Shown here: positions 32,378-39,396 of the stretch, in pieces
Numbering within the stretch: position 1 is the first letter of the stretch
How the letters are laid out: every line of letters starts with the position of its first letter
Assembly: GCA_015152565.1 (NCBI GenBank)
Contig: SUTT01000018.1
Span: 1 to 40,544, forward strand
Source of the DNA: Cyanobacteria bacterium SIG27
GTDB lineage: Bacteria > Cyanobacteriota > Vampirovibrionia > Gastranaerophilales > Gastranaerophilaceae
Reading direction: 5' to 3'
Length of the DNA: 40,544 nt
Notes under the pieces: generated by a model
What the model saw: only the letters and a program-made list of their open reading frames with translations
The model's database searches: none
What the model was told of the DNA's origin: nothing
Translations under genes and position numbers: made by a program

Positions 32378-33700
32378 TTACTCAAAAACATCAAAATCTG
32401 TTTCAAGAATTTGGCTATATTCTTCTTTTTTAATAAATACCGTATTAAAACAATAATTAATCGCATAAAGCGCCATCATTGCACAATCTGCAAAATCAGG
32501 GCTTTCGTTGTGAATTTTTTTCATTTCTTTTTTATCTTGAATAGCTATCAAACCATTTGGTTTGAAAACTTTTTTAATATATTCAAGTTGTCTTATAGAA
32601 TTTTTATCAGTTAATTTTAAATATCCTTTTTCAATATAATCTCTCAAGGCCAAATATCCATCTGCCCGAGCATTAATTGCGTATTTTGAAATTGGTTTTT
32701 TAGCACCCCTGAAAGCAATTGCGCTATTGATTGCTTTTTGAACACTAACCCAAATGGGATAACCCAAACCATCGGCATCAATAATTAAACTTTTTGGATT
32801 CCATTGCGAATATAAGCTGATTATCTTTCCTTTTGTAATATCTGTATCAGCTTCAGACCAACTAACAGTATATTTTTCAAGCCAAACGCAATTATTTTGC
32901 TGGACAAAAAGTTTTGCAACGCATAAGTCTGCTCCAGATGCAGACAAATCAACACTCATAACAGAATTACAAGAATAAGATAAATCAACTTCATATTCTA
33001 AATTTATCGCCTTATCAAGCATATCAGACGATAATAAAAATTCGTTATTATTACTCAAAGGATACCCCAGCCAAATATGATTGTAATCGTTAATATTGGT
33101 TTCTTTAGAAACTTGCGCTTCATGGAGAATTTTTTTATCAACAAAAGGATTGTCAAAATAGCAAATATTAATATGTAAACAGTCATCTCTTTTAGCACAA
33201 AAATTATAAACAGAATCAAAACGAGTGTATCGATTCATAGTAAAAATTATTACTGAATTTTTCTTTCTGATAGTAGGAACAATGATATCTAAAGTTGATT
33301 TAGTAATTGATTGAGATTCGTCAATCCAAAGAATATCGACACCCTCTAATCCTTTAATATTAACACTACCTTGCTCCCTAAAACCCTTAAAAAATATCTT
33401 AGAAGATGTGGTTTTATGAATCAAACTATCTTTTTTTATGATATAAGGCAAATTATAGTTTTCTATTAAATCAAGAAAAACAGTTTTAACTGATTCGTTA
33501 ATCGAATTTTGAATTTCTCTACCACAACAAATTCTAACTCGTCTATTTTCACAAATATATAATAGAAATCTGGCAACGCTTTGCGTTTTACCTGAGGCTC
33601 TACCGCCCTCTAAGAGAAAATAACTGTAGCGATTGAAATTTAAAATAAAAGGAATTAATTTTGGCGGAATATTTAATATTTCAGGAAAAACTAAATCCAT
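32378..33700 (-). CDS. Terminase large subunit
   Basis: 440 residues, the packaging motor. Walker A is LEGGRASGKTQS (residues 30-41), Walker B ILWIDES (123-129) with the catalytic Glu. The nuclease domain shows MSVDLSASGADL (Asp251), SLIIDADGLG (308/310) and SPDFADCAMMAL near the C-terminus, the three acidic clusters of the RNase H-like fold. It cuts and translocates phage DNA into the procapsid through the portal. The small subunit-like gene lies 3 bp upstream. Confidence 0.92.
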   Translation of the reverse strand: MDLVFPEILNIPPKLIPFILNFNRYSYFLLEGGRASGKTQSVARFLLYICENRRVRICCGREIQNSINESVKTVFLDLIENYNLPYIIKKDSLIHKTTSSKIFFKGFREQGSVNIKGLEGVDILWIDESQSITKSTLDIIVPTIRKKNSVIIFTMNRYTRFDSVYNFCAKRDDCLHINICYFDNPFVDKKILHEAQVSKETNINDYNHIWLGYPLSNNNEFLLSSDMLDKAINLEYEVDLSYSCNSVMSVDLSASGADLCVAKLFVQQNNCVWLEKYTVSWSEADTDITKGKIISLYSQWNPKSLIIDADGLGYPIWVSVQKAINSAIAFRGAKKPISKYAINARADGYLALRDYIEKGYLKLTDKNSIRQLEYIKKVFKPNGLIAIQDKKEMKKIHNESPDFADCAMMALYAINYCFNTVFIKKEEYSQILETDFDVFE

Positions 33701-33702
33701 TT

Positions 33703-33987
33703 TTATACAAAATCTTCTCCAATATTAAGCTTCAATTGCTCACCATCAATCAAAATTTCATTCATTTTAACAACAGACCCAACTTGAATATTTCCGTTTT
33801 TGTAAAGACCTGCAATTTTTGCTTTATTTTCAATAGCTCTTAGTGCAGCAGAAATATTAGGGTTTCCATTTTTGTCATAGCAATTTAGTGCTATATTTTT
33901 TAACTCATCAAATTCTTTTATTGCATCGTTAATTGTATAATTATTTTTAGCTATGTTTGAAATTGAATTTTGATTTTCATTATTCAT
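33703..33987 (-). CDS. Probable terminase small subunit
   Basis: 94 residues. A helical middle (NISAALRAIENKAKIAGLY near 45-63) resembles the central helix of phage small terminase subunits, followed by a short strand-rich tail ending in a basic/acidic patch. It directly precedes the large subunit (3 bp), where small subunits nearly always lie. No clear helix-turn-helix is visible, so the call is mainly positional. It overlaps the previous gene by 8 bp. Confidence 0.6.
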   Translation of the reverse strand: MNNENQNSISNIAKNNYTINDAIKEFDELKNIALNCYDKNGNPNISAALRAIENKAKIAGLYKNGNIQVGSVVKMNEILIDGEQLKLNIGEDFV

Positions 33988-34360
33988 TTTCTATTTTTTT
34001 AACTAAAATTTTATTCCCCCAAAAATCGCTTGCATATTGTTTTATTCCAACAATTTTACCATTTCTTTTAATTTCTTTATTAATTCCAAATTTAAATCCA
34101 TAAGGAGCTTTGTACTTTGTTTTAAAACCTAAAAATGTTGAAACGATATCTTTTTTCAATCTTTCTTTAATTTTTTTAGCGCCACCAGAGTAGTAATATT
34201 TTTCAAAATATTCATTTTCGTTTTCAACACAAGAATATAATGCCATTTCTTTGTTGCAAATTGGACAATTTGCAAGGTAAAGTTTTCTTTTTGTTTGATT
34301 GTCTTTATCTAATAAAAACCAAATATCTTGAGCCTGAAAAACACTATTACAATGACGCAT
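33980..34360 (-). CDS. Zinc-ribbon phage protein of unknown function
   Basis: 126 residues with a good GAGG ribosome site. CPICNKEMALYSC near 32-44 resembles half of a zinc ribbon or HNH-type knuckle (C-x-x-C, with a further Cys nearby). The C-terminal half is Lys-rich with GFKTKYKAPYGFKFG near 78. First gene of the visible late module; it could be a small nuclease-like or packaging accessory, but His-Asn-His residues are not evident. Confidence 0.5.
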   Translation of the reverse strand: MRHCNSVFQAQDIWFLLDKDNQTKRKLYLANCPICNKEMALYSCVENENEYFEKYYYSGGAKKIKERLKKDIVSTFLGFKTKYKAPYGFKFGINKEIKRNGKIVGIKQYASDFWGNKILVKKIENE

Positions 34361-34416
34361 AAAACCTCAACAAAAACAGTTATCCTATCCTTAACTTCGT
34401 CAGCCTCGTTTCTTAA

Positions 34417-34569
34417 CCTGAGCCAAGCAAGCTTAGCCAGACTTGGCTTAGCGAGCGCAGACGAGGGCACAAGGTGTGTAAGCAATGGTACAGCAAGCGA
34501 TGAGCTTGGTGGACTATTGCGAAACCGTACCCCATACAAGCGAGCTTAGCCAGACTTGGCTTTCTCAGG
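34417..34569. repeat. GC-rich element bounded by inverted repeats, containing direct repeats
   Basis: CCTGAG+CCAAG at the left end (34417-34427) and CTTGG...CTCAGG at the right (34555-34569) are inverted copies. A 20-bp direct repeat, AGCTTAGCCAGACTTGGCTT, occurs at 34430-34449 and 34543-34562. AGCCAAG/CTTGGCT also gives a local hairpin at 34421-34448. The segment is roughly half G+C in a genome of about 30%. It has no convincing gene; MITE-like or a dispersed repeat is possible. Confidence 0.5.
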
Positions 34570-34682
34570 TAATACAAATTTGAATTGTCCGAAATCGATA
34601 CATTTAAATTAACACATTTTTTAAAAAATACACCGTTTGTATGAGGAAATTAAAAAGAAAATTTTAAAAACATGTAATTTAG

Positions 34683-34711
34683 TTGAAAAAAAAATTTATT
34701 TAGTTTATAAT
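34683..34711 (+). promoter_or_regulatory. Strong promoter upstream of tRNA-His
   Basis: TTGAAA (34683-34688) and TATAAT (34706-34711) with an exact 17-bp spacer. Transcription from about 34718 would cross the broken tRNA copy and then the intact tRNA-His. Confidence 0.75.
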
Positions 34712-34739
34712 GACTTAGCGATAGCTAGAAGCTATATTT

Positions 34740-34806
34740 ATGGCGGGTGTCGCCAAAGGTGGTTACTCGACCCTGAGAGATGCTTGGTTCCGAGGCGGAA
34801 CCACGA
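34740..34806 (+). pseudogene. Partial, diverged copy of tRNA-His 5' half or structured leader RNA
   Basis: ATGGCGGGTGTCGCCAA (34740-34756) is identical to 34838-34854, the start of tRNA-His; similarity continues through GTGGTTA and reappears at TGGTTCCGA. The acceptor 3' strand is missing, so it cannot be a tRNA. It can fold instead: TGGCG/CGCCA, and TGGTTCCG/CGGAACCA with a 3-nt loop. It may be a recombination scar or a processed leader. Confidence 0.45.
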
Positions 34807-34839
34807 AACAAAAATTGATAATTAAATAGAATTTCAAAT

Positions 34840-34916
34840 GGCGGGTGTCGCCAAGTGGTTAAGGCCTCGGATTGTGGTTCCGATATTCGTGGGTTCGAAC
34901 CCCATCACCCGCCCCA
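34840..34916 (+). tRNA. tRNA-His (anticodon GUG), with G-1 and encoded CCA
   Basis: Acceptor GCGGGTG pairs with CACCCGC; the extra 5' G (34840) pairs with C73, the identity pair of tRNA-His. Anticodon loop ATTGTGG lies on a CTCGG-type stem, T arm GTGGG TTCGAAC CCCAT, CCA at 34914-34916. The antisense of its 3' three-quarters encodes the C-terminus of the adjacent recombinase, marking it as an attachment site. Confidence 0.95.
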
Positions 34917-36391
34917 TTTTTAACATTTTTCCAATATTTTAGCTTATAAAATATTGGAAATAATTCTATATTAAGGGTTTCGCCATCATAAGTTAGGGTT
35001 CGGATGCAAGTTTGCACAATTTCTCTTTTTATTTGAGGAGTGGCTAATCTAAATAATTCAGGCAACTGATTGCAGAAGCTCATTATTAGACTTAATTTGT
35101 CATATAAAATTTTGCTCTTTTCCATTCTTTCTGTGAGCTTTATTTCTAATTTGTTGAGTTCGGATGCCCAATTTGCCATCATGCCATTCCAATCTTCTTC
35201 GGTCATGCCATAAGGTAATTTACCATCTAATTTATCTGAATAACTTTTTTGGATGCGTGATTTAATTGTTTCAATTTTCTTCTGCATCTCAACAGGACTT
35301 TCTAAACTATTTTCATAATCCTTAATAGCTTGTAAAAGTTCTCTTGCTTCGTTTTTCATTGCTTCTATTTCAGCAGGTGGAATATAAATATCCTCAAGCA
35401 TATCAATAAATACTTTATCAAGTTCTTCTTGCTTGATAGCCTTACATCCACATCTGCATCTGTAATAAATATATTCGCCTGAATTGTGTGCACCTCTCTG
35501 CATTTCTGCTGATAACTTATGCTCACAACATTTGATACACTTAATCATATTAGTATATGGGAAGAATATATTGTGGCTTTTCGGCTTTTTCCATCCAAAC
35601 ATACCCTGCACTTGATAAAATAATTCTTTTGAAATTAAAGGCTCATGTTTGCCTTCATAATAATTTCCTTTATATTCTACTGTGCCAATATAAAAACTGT
35701 TCTTGAGCATCCATTCAAATTTTCTTGGTGGAAATTTTTCACCTGTTTTTGGATGCTTAAATCCATCATAATATAATGTTTCGCCTAATCTTTTTAAAGA
35801 ATAATTGCCTGTTGCATACAGCTCAAATGCTTTTCTGATAAAAGGTGCTGTTGCTTCATCTATAACAATTATCTTTTTCTCATCAGGCATTGTGTAATTC
35901 TTATAGCCAATCGGAGCTTTGCAAGGTCTTATACCTTCTCTAGCTTTCTGCTCCATTCCCATTGAGGTTCTTTGAGAAATTTTTCTTCTTTCATATAAAG
36001 CTGTGCCTTTTGTAATCCATCTTAAAAGTTCACCTTCTGGACTATCTTCATTGCATTCTGTTGCAGATAATGGGATTACTTTGCATTCTTCAAAAAACTT
36101 TCCTAATACAGCATAATCATATTCTGTACCTCTTGATATTCTTTCCCATTTCCAAAAGATAACAGCATCAACTTCTGCTGTGTGTTCTCTAACCCAATTC
36201 ATCATTGCTTGCAGTTGTGGTCGGTTTAAGTCTTTTGCGCTTATGCCTTCTTCTCTGAAAACATTTATAACTTCATATCCTTGTGATGCAGCAAAATCCC
36301 TATCTATTCTTTCTTGTCCGTTTAGTGAATAGCCTTTTGTTTGTTCCTCTGTGGAAACTCTAACATATATTACACAATTCTTTCTTAACAT
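34859..36391 (-). CDS. Large serine recombinase (integrase)
   Basis: 510 residues. The resolvase domain (about 1-150) has the catalytic serine in IYVRVSTEEQ (Ser13), GISAKDLNRPQLQ and the FWKWERISRG segment near 84-93. A Recombinase domain (about 165-265: APIGYKNYTM...) and a zinc ribbon (CIKCCEHKL near 285, CRCGC near 313) follow, then a coiled coil (about 345-425). The last 19 residues, GAGDGVRTHEYRNHNPRP and the preceding Asn, are the antisense of tRNA-His including its CCA, so the gene reads into its own attachment site. It catalyses integration and excision by double-strand exchange with a phosphoserine link. Confidence 0.92.
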   Translation of the reverse strand: MLRKNCVIYVRVSTEEQTKGYSLNGQERIDRDFAASQGYEVINVFREEGISAKDLNRPQLQAMMNWVREHTAEVDAVIFWKWERISRGTEYDYAVLGKFFEECKVIPLSATECNEDSPEGELLRWITKGTALYERRKISQRTSMGMEQKAREGIRPCKAPIGYKNYTMPDEKKIIVIDEATAPFIRKAFELYATGNYSLKRLGETLYYDGFKHPKTGEKFPPRKFEWMLKNSFYIGTVEYKGNYYEGKHEPLISKELFYQVQGMFGWKKPKSHNIFFPYTNMIKCIKCCEHKLSAEMQRGAHNSGEYIYYRCRCGCKAIKQEELDKVFIDMLEDIYIPPAEIEAMKNEARELLQAIKDYENSLESPVEMQKKIETIKSRIQKSYSDKLDGKLPYGMTEEDWNGMMANWASELNKLEIKLTERMEKSKILYDKLSLIMSFCNQLPELFRLATPQIKREIVQTCIRTLTYDGETLNIELFPIFYKLKYWKNVKNGAGDGVRTHEYRNHNPRP

Positions 36392-36443
36392 TCTAATACT
36401 CTAAATCAAATTAAATTAACTTAAAGTAATTATACATAAAAAA

Positions 36444-36614
36444 TTATTTGCAGCAATCTAACTTGATATTTGTTTCAGGGTTTAAAGAAATTTCTCTGAA
36501 ACCCACTTGGGAAAATAGAGTGATAAATCTCAACAGCCTGCTTCTGTTTTCTTCTTCTGAAACATCTTCTCTTGGCTTAACATAATTAACTTTTATTCCA
36601 CAAGCAGTACTCAT
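36444..36614 (-). CDS. Small protein of unknown function between methyltransferase and recombinase
   Basis: 56 residues, start MSTACGIKVNYVKPREDVSE, end LNPETNIKLDCCK. Its ATG overlaps the stop of the methyltransferase-like gene (TAATG), and AAAGGAG lies 7 bp upstream, so translation is well supported. A VSEEENRSRLLRFITLF helix near 18-35 occupies the middle. Paired C-terminal Cys. An excisionase-sized gene next to an integrase is tempting, but no DNA-binding motif is visible. Confidence 0.6.
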   Translation of the reverse strand: MSTACGIKVNYVKPREDVSEEENRSRLLRFITLFSQVGFREISLNPETNIKLDCCK

Positions 36615-37150
36615 TAAAGCAATCTCCTTTGGTTAAAGTTTTTAAAATCTCGTATCTCAATTTGATTAGGCAAGAAATCTCTACAAAAATAAGCAGCACA
36701 AAAATTGATTGGTTTTGCTTGACTTTGGTTTTTAAAATCCATACGATCTTCAAACATTAAAAGCTGCATCCCAATATTTCTGAATAATAATTTTGGTGCT
36801 CTATCATTAAGCCATGTTAAAGTCATAAGCAGGCAGAATGGTTTATTAAAGCTGATTGCTCTTTTGAAAATATCTGTTTTATTTGTGAATGGTGGGTTTG
36901 ATATAATTACATCCCAATTTTCAGGCTCATAATTATAGAAATTTTGCCCATAATCAATATGAGAATTAACAACATTATAGCCGTATTCTCTGAATACTTT
37001 TACAAATTCGCTTTCTTCTGTATCAAAAGGACACCATATAATCTTATCCTTGAAGGGTGGAAGAAATTCAAGCAATGGTTCTACTCCGTATCTGTGAGTA
37101 TAACATTCATCATTCTTGCCTTTAGAAGTAAATAAAAATTCGTTAGTCAT
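36614..37150 (-). CDS. N6-adenine methyltransferase-like protein
   Basis: 178 residues. The catalytic NPPF motif appears in DVIISNPPFTNKTDIF near 79-94, with an upstream WCPFDTEESEFVKV strand near 39-52 where the SAM-binding acidic loop is expected (no clear FxGxG). These fit the small adenine-N6 methyltransferase-like proteins often found in phages and integrative elements. It may modify DNA of the element; no partner endonuclease is seen. Overlaps the preceding gene by 8 bp and the following by 1 bp. Confidence 0.65.
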   Translation of the reverse strand: MTNEFLFTSKGKNDECYTHRYGVEPLLEFLPPFKDKIIWCPFDTEESEFVKVFREYGYNVVNSHIDYGQNFYNYEPENWDVIISNPPFTNKTDIFKRAISFNKPFCLLMTLTWLNDRAPKLLFRNIGMQLLMFEDRMDFKNQSQAKPINFCAAYFCRDFLPNQIEIRDFKNFNQRRLL

Positions 37151-37382
37151 TACCTACTCCTATAATTATTTCTTTTGCTTTATTATCTATTACAACAGGC
37201 AGATTAAAAAATTCTGCTATGTTTACTTTACCCCTACTTCTTAAAAAAATTCTGTTCAATGTTTCTGCATGAGAATTATTTATAATAATCATTTTAGGTT
37301 TTAATCCTGCTGATTTTACTCTGTTTATTTTTTTCTGCATTTCTTCAAAGAGTAAATAAAAGAAAAGATTAGTTGCTGGCAT
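37143..37382 (-). CDS. Small protein of unknown function
   Basis: 79 residues, basic (KINRVKSAGLKPKMIIINNSH near 18-38), with a short strand pattern (VVIDNKAKEIIIGVG) at the end. It begins inside the stop of the upstream gene through a GAGGTGCAAGATGCCA junction (37377-37392 in + coordinates) that is repeated exactly at another gene overlap (38521-38536). No family recognised. Confidence 0.55.
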   Translation of the reverse strand: MPATNLFFYLLFEEMQKKINRVKSAGLKPKMIIINNSHAETLNRIFLRSRGKVNIAEFFNLPVVIDNKAKEIIIGVGND

Positions 37383-37815
37383 CTTGCACCTCGCAATATT
37401 TTGTAATATTCAGAGGTTTGCCAACCTTCTTGAGTATCATTGTATAGGTCGGATGTGTATATCGTTCATAAGAAAATATGCTTCCACAATAACTACATCT
37501 GAAATTTGGATCATAATCTTCATACTCCCAACTGTCCATGACAATATTTTTACAAACAGGGCATTTAATTTCATCTTCACCCCATAATTCTTTCTCAATA
37601 TCTTCCTTATCAGGAATTACAACTTCTTCAATAATCGCATAAGAATTATCTATCTGCTTTTGACAAACAGTATAAGTTTTATTTTTGATTTTTATAATAT
37701 CAGATATTTTTATTGCCTGATGGGTTTCACACAGGGGTTTAAAATTTTCTAGTTTTCTTTCGCCTTTAAATAAGGCAATTCTATCTGCTGAATTATTTAA
37801 AACATATATTTTCAT
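37369..37815 (-). CDS. Zinc-ribbon protein of unknown function
   Basis: 148 residues. A four-cysteine ribbon is evident: CPVCKNIVMD near 79-88 and CSYCGSIFSY near 102-111. The N-terminal strand-rich part (ADRIALFKGERKLENFKPL) has no named fold that I recognise. Its ATG overlaps the preceding stop (TAATG). Last residues EVQDASN derive from the repeated junction. Probably a nucleic-acid-binding accessory, by zinc ribbon only. Confidence 0.55.
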   Translation of the reverse strand: MKIYVLNNSADRIALFKGERKLENFKPLCETHQAIKISDIIKIKNKTYTVCQKQIDNSYAIIEEVVIPDKEDIEKELWGEDEIKCPVCKNIVMDSWEYEDYDPNFRCSYCGSIFSYERYTHPTYTMILKKVGKPLNITKYCEVQDASN

Positions 37816-38282
37816 TATTGCTCCTCGCTTTCATGAATGTATCTATAAAATTCTTCTTCTAAATCAAGATTGCAAATAAGACTACCACACAGGTAAGTTG
37901 TTTGTGCTTGATTAAATAATTCAACAGCTGTTTCTATATGTTCAAAACCTTCTAAATACTCAGAAATTTCACCATCAAAATTATATTCGCTATCTTCAAA
38001 ATAATCTTTTATTAAATCTATTATTGTTTCAGGTTCTACTCTTGCATAATTTTTTCTATGTATAGCAATTTTTCTGAAATAACTTGCACAATCTTCAACA
38101 GGAATATTGTTTGCATTGTAGTAATTATCAAATATTTCATAAAGGGCATCATTAGTTAAATCTTTGGCATCATGGCAATATTCTTCACATCTTGGATCAA
38201 CATAACAAAGATGTGGTATAACTTCTTTATATTTATTTTTAAATTGTTCAAGGCTTAATGATTTTATTTTATCCGTTCCCAT
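37815..38282 (-). CDS. Acidic protein of unknown function
   Basis: 155 residues, strongly acidic and rich in Tyr and Glu, with Cys-rich patches (PHLCYVDPRCEEYC near 23-36). Helical throughout, no membrane segment. It overlaps neighbours on both sides (14 bp upstream, 1 bp downstream), so it belongs to the same transcript. An acidic, small, soluble phage-type protein of this kind could be an inhibitor or DNA mimic, but no evidence beyond composition supports that. Confidence 0.5.
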   Translation of the reverse strand: MGTDKIKSLSLEQFKNKYKEVIPHLCYVDPRCEEYCHDAKDLTNDALYEIFDNYYNANNIPVEDCASYFRKIAIHRKNYARVEPETIIDLIKDYFEDSEYNFDGEISEYLEGFEHIETAVELFNQAQTTYLCGSLICNLDLEEEFYRYIHESEEQ

Positions 38283-38526
38283 TATTTTCTACCTCATAAT
38301 TTTCACAATATACTTTTGTTGTTGCAACATTTTCTTTATCAATAAAGTGTATGTGCTGATTGTTGCAATAATCATCATCATACCAACTTGCATTTTTGCA
38401 TTTTGTGCAATCCATATATGCACAGTATGAGTGCCTATCTTTTGTGTATCTTTTACCTTTTGCTTCTGCTAATACTGTAATTGGCATATCGTTGTCATTG
38501 CTGATTATTCTAATTAGTCTTGGCAT
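38269..38526 (-). CDS. Small cysteine-rich protein
   Basis: 85 residues from ATG 38526. Longer upstream starts are possible, but this one has GAGGTG 5 nt ahead and is shared with the repeated junction. Composition is Cys- and His-rich: HSYCAYMDCTKCKNASWYDD near 35-54 with C-x-x-C and further Cys/His (CNNQHIHF), a likely zinc-binding fold. Overlaps the membrane protein gene ahead of it by 17 bp. No family recognised. Confidence 0.55.
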   Translation of the reverse strand: MPRLIRIISNDNDMPITVLAEAKGKRYTKDRHSYCAYMDCTKCKNASWYDDDYCNNQHIHFIDKENVATTKVYCENYEVENNGNG

Positions 38527-38836
38527 CTTGCACCTCTTTAATAACAACATCTTCTGAAATGAATTTTTTAATAGGTTTAGTATGAATTGCATCTTTATAA
38601 ATCGTAACTCTTTTTGAATTACCATTTTGTCCGATACTGTCAATGTCAATATAATGGCATCTACCCTCATAAACCTGTTTGCCTTCTATGAGCAATGTGC
38701 AATAACTTTTGTCTAAAAAATAATTGGCAAAATTTGTAGTTGCATATAAGCCAAAAGGTAAGCCTAGTAAAAAAGCTAATAAAATTATTATTGTAACTAT
38801 TATTATCAATACACTTCTTATAAAATCTATTATCAT
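38510..38836 (-). CDS. Small single-pass membrane protein
   Basis: 108 residues. The first 35 are a strong hydrophobic helix (VLIIIVTIIILLAFLLGLPF near 9-28), followed by a soluble C-terminal part with two Cys (SYCTLL, GRCHYI), Lys-rich end and the junction-derived EVQDAKTN. GAGGTG precedes the ATG. The soluble part is predicted beta-rich. Membrane position plus compact operon suggests a small host-interaction protein, but no function can be stated. Confidence 0.55.
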   Translation of the reverse strand: MIIDFIRSVLIIIVTIIILLAFLLGLPFGLYATTNFANYFLDKSYCTLLIEGKQVYEGRCHYIDIDSIGQNGNSKRVTIYKDAIHTKPIKKFISEDVVIKEVQDAKTN

Positions 38837-38844
38837 TATTCACC

Positions 38845-39036
38845 TCAATTCTTGTTTGCTGTTGTTTCATTTACTTTGCTGACAAAGATTGTTTCTATTG
38901 TCGGCAGATCTGTTATGCTTACTGTTTCACATACAACTCCTATGAAGGTATAAGCAGTATCAATATTTTTTAAAACTTTATCTGCTATTCTCACATAGTA
39001 TTGCCTGCGTAAATCAAGATGCTCATTGCCCTGCAT
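38845..39036 (-). CDS. Small protein of unknown function
   Basis: 63 residues from ATG 39036, chosen because GGAG lies 6 nt ahead; a TTG twelve codons further up has no ribosome site. N-terminal MQGNEHLDLRRQYYVRIADK, then a strand-rich IETIFVSKVN end. Overlaps the previous gene by 14 bp and precedes the small membrane protein by 8 bp. Not recognised. Confidence 0.5.
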   Translation of the reverse strand: MQGNEHLDLRRQYYVRIADKVLKNIDTAYTFIGVVCETVSITDLPTIETIFVSKVNETTANKN

Positions 39037-39301
39037 TGCTGCTCCATTCAAAAGCCTTAACTCTGTTTGCAAATTCTTTCACTTTTAATGGTGTTTCATA
39101 TTTAGCATCTTCAAGCTCTTCCTGAAGCACAGTTAATGTATCTTCTAAAAAATTCTTTACTCTGCTTCTGATGTTAAGATTGAATGTTTGATGAAATATA
39201 AAAATTAAGTCTAGCAAGTTGATAAAATTTTCAGGGATTGAAAAATCTATATATCTAACATTTAATAATTCACATATTTGTTTTGATGTTGTGTGTGCCA
39301 T
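39023..39301 (-). CDS. Helical protein of unknown function
   Basis: 92 residues, predicted helical, with FINLLDLIFIFHQTFNL near 26-42 (amphipathic to hydrophobic) and a charged coiled region LEDTLTVLQEELEDAK near 52-67. Starts 5 bp after the 29-residue membrane peptide ends. No family recognised; could be a small regulatory or host-takeover protein, which I cannot test from sequence. Confidence 0.5.
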   Translation of the reverse strand: MAHTTSKQICELLNVRYIDFSIPENFINLLDLIFIFHQTFNLNIRSRVKNFLEDTLTVLQEELEDAKYETPLKVKEFANRVKAFEWSSNAGQ

Positions 39302-39306
39302 ATTTA

Positions 39307-39396
39307 TTACCTCTTATCTGTTGGGATGAAGAAGGGAACAAAGATTGCTCCCAAAAGTATTCCTAAAATAATGCTGAATAAAATTGATTTCATCAT
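39307..39396 (-). CDS. 29-residue membrane peptide
   Basis: MMKSILFSIILGILLGAIFV, then a PFFIPTDKR end. The double ATG (39396/39393) overlaps the dUTPase stop (TAATGATG), with AGGGG just upstream. One hydrophobic helix fills most of it. Seen as an intact, well-initiated frame; expression and role unknown. It may act with the membrane-anchored dUTPase whose gene it follows. Confidence 0.5.
   Translation of the reverse strand: MMKSILFSIILGILLGAIFVPFFIPTDKR

Larger units (their letters stand above)
20268..34360 (-). mobile_element. Podovirus late-gene module (prophage or remnant)
   Basis: About 14 kb of minus-strand genes in the order packaging, portal, head, tail tube, fibre, lysis. The capsid/cement pair resembles that of Bordetella phage BPP-1 and relatives, and the tail tube proteins are T7-like. 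Missing from the module are an integrase, repressor, replication genes and the large ejection proteins. The left edge abuts a host terminator and the right edge a gene-free junction. Either the early region lies in the recombinase-bearing block beyond tRNA-His, or it has been lost. Confidence 0.8.

Noticed and set aside
34328-34549. 73-residue protein on + (and a matching frame on -) across the GC-rich element
   Set aside because: Open on both strands because of composition and repeats; no ribosome site and no domain. Treated as repeat DNA.
34740-34806. SRP RNA, T-box or guanidine riboswitch in the tRNA-His leader
   Set aside because: GGCGGAACCACG looks a little like a T-box antitermination motif, but stem I and specifier elements are missing, and SRP and guanidine core motifs do not match.
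34637-34825. 62-residue protein ahead of tRNA-His
   Set aside because: It runs across the promoter and the partial tRNA copy and has no good start context.
36614-37150. Restriction-modification system
   Set aside because: Only a methyltransferase-like gene is present; no endonuclease or specificity subunit lies nearby.
39037-39072. Longer TTG-initiated form of the small gene at 38845-39036
   Set aside because: The ATG at 39036 has a GGAG site; the TTG has none.
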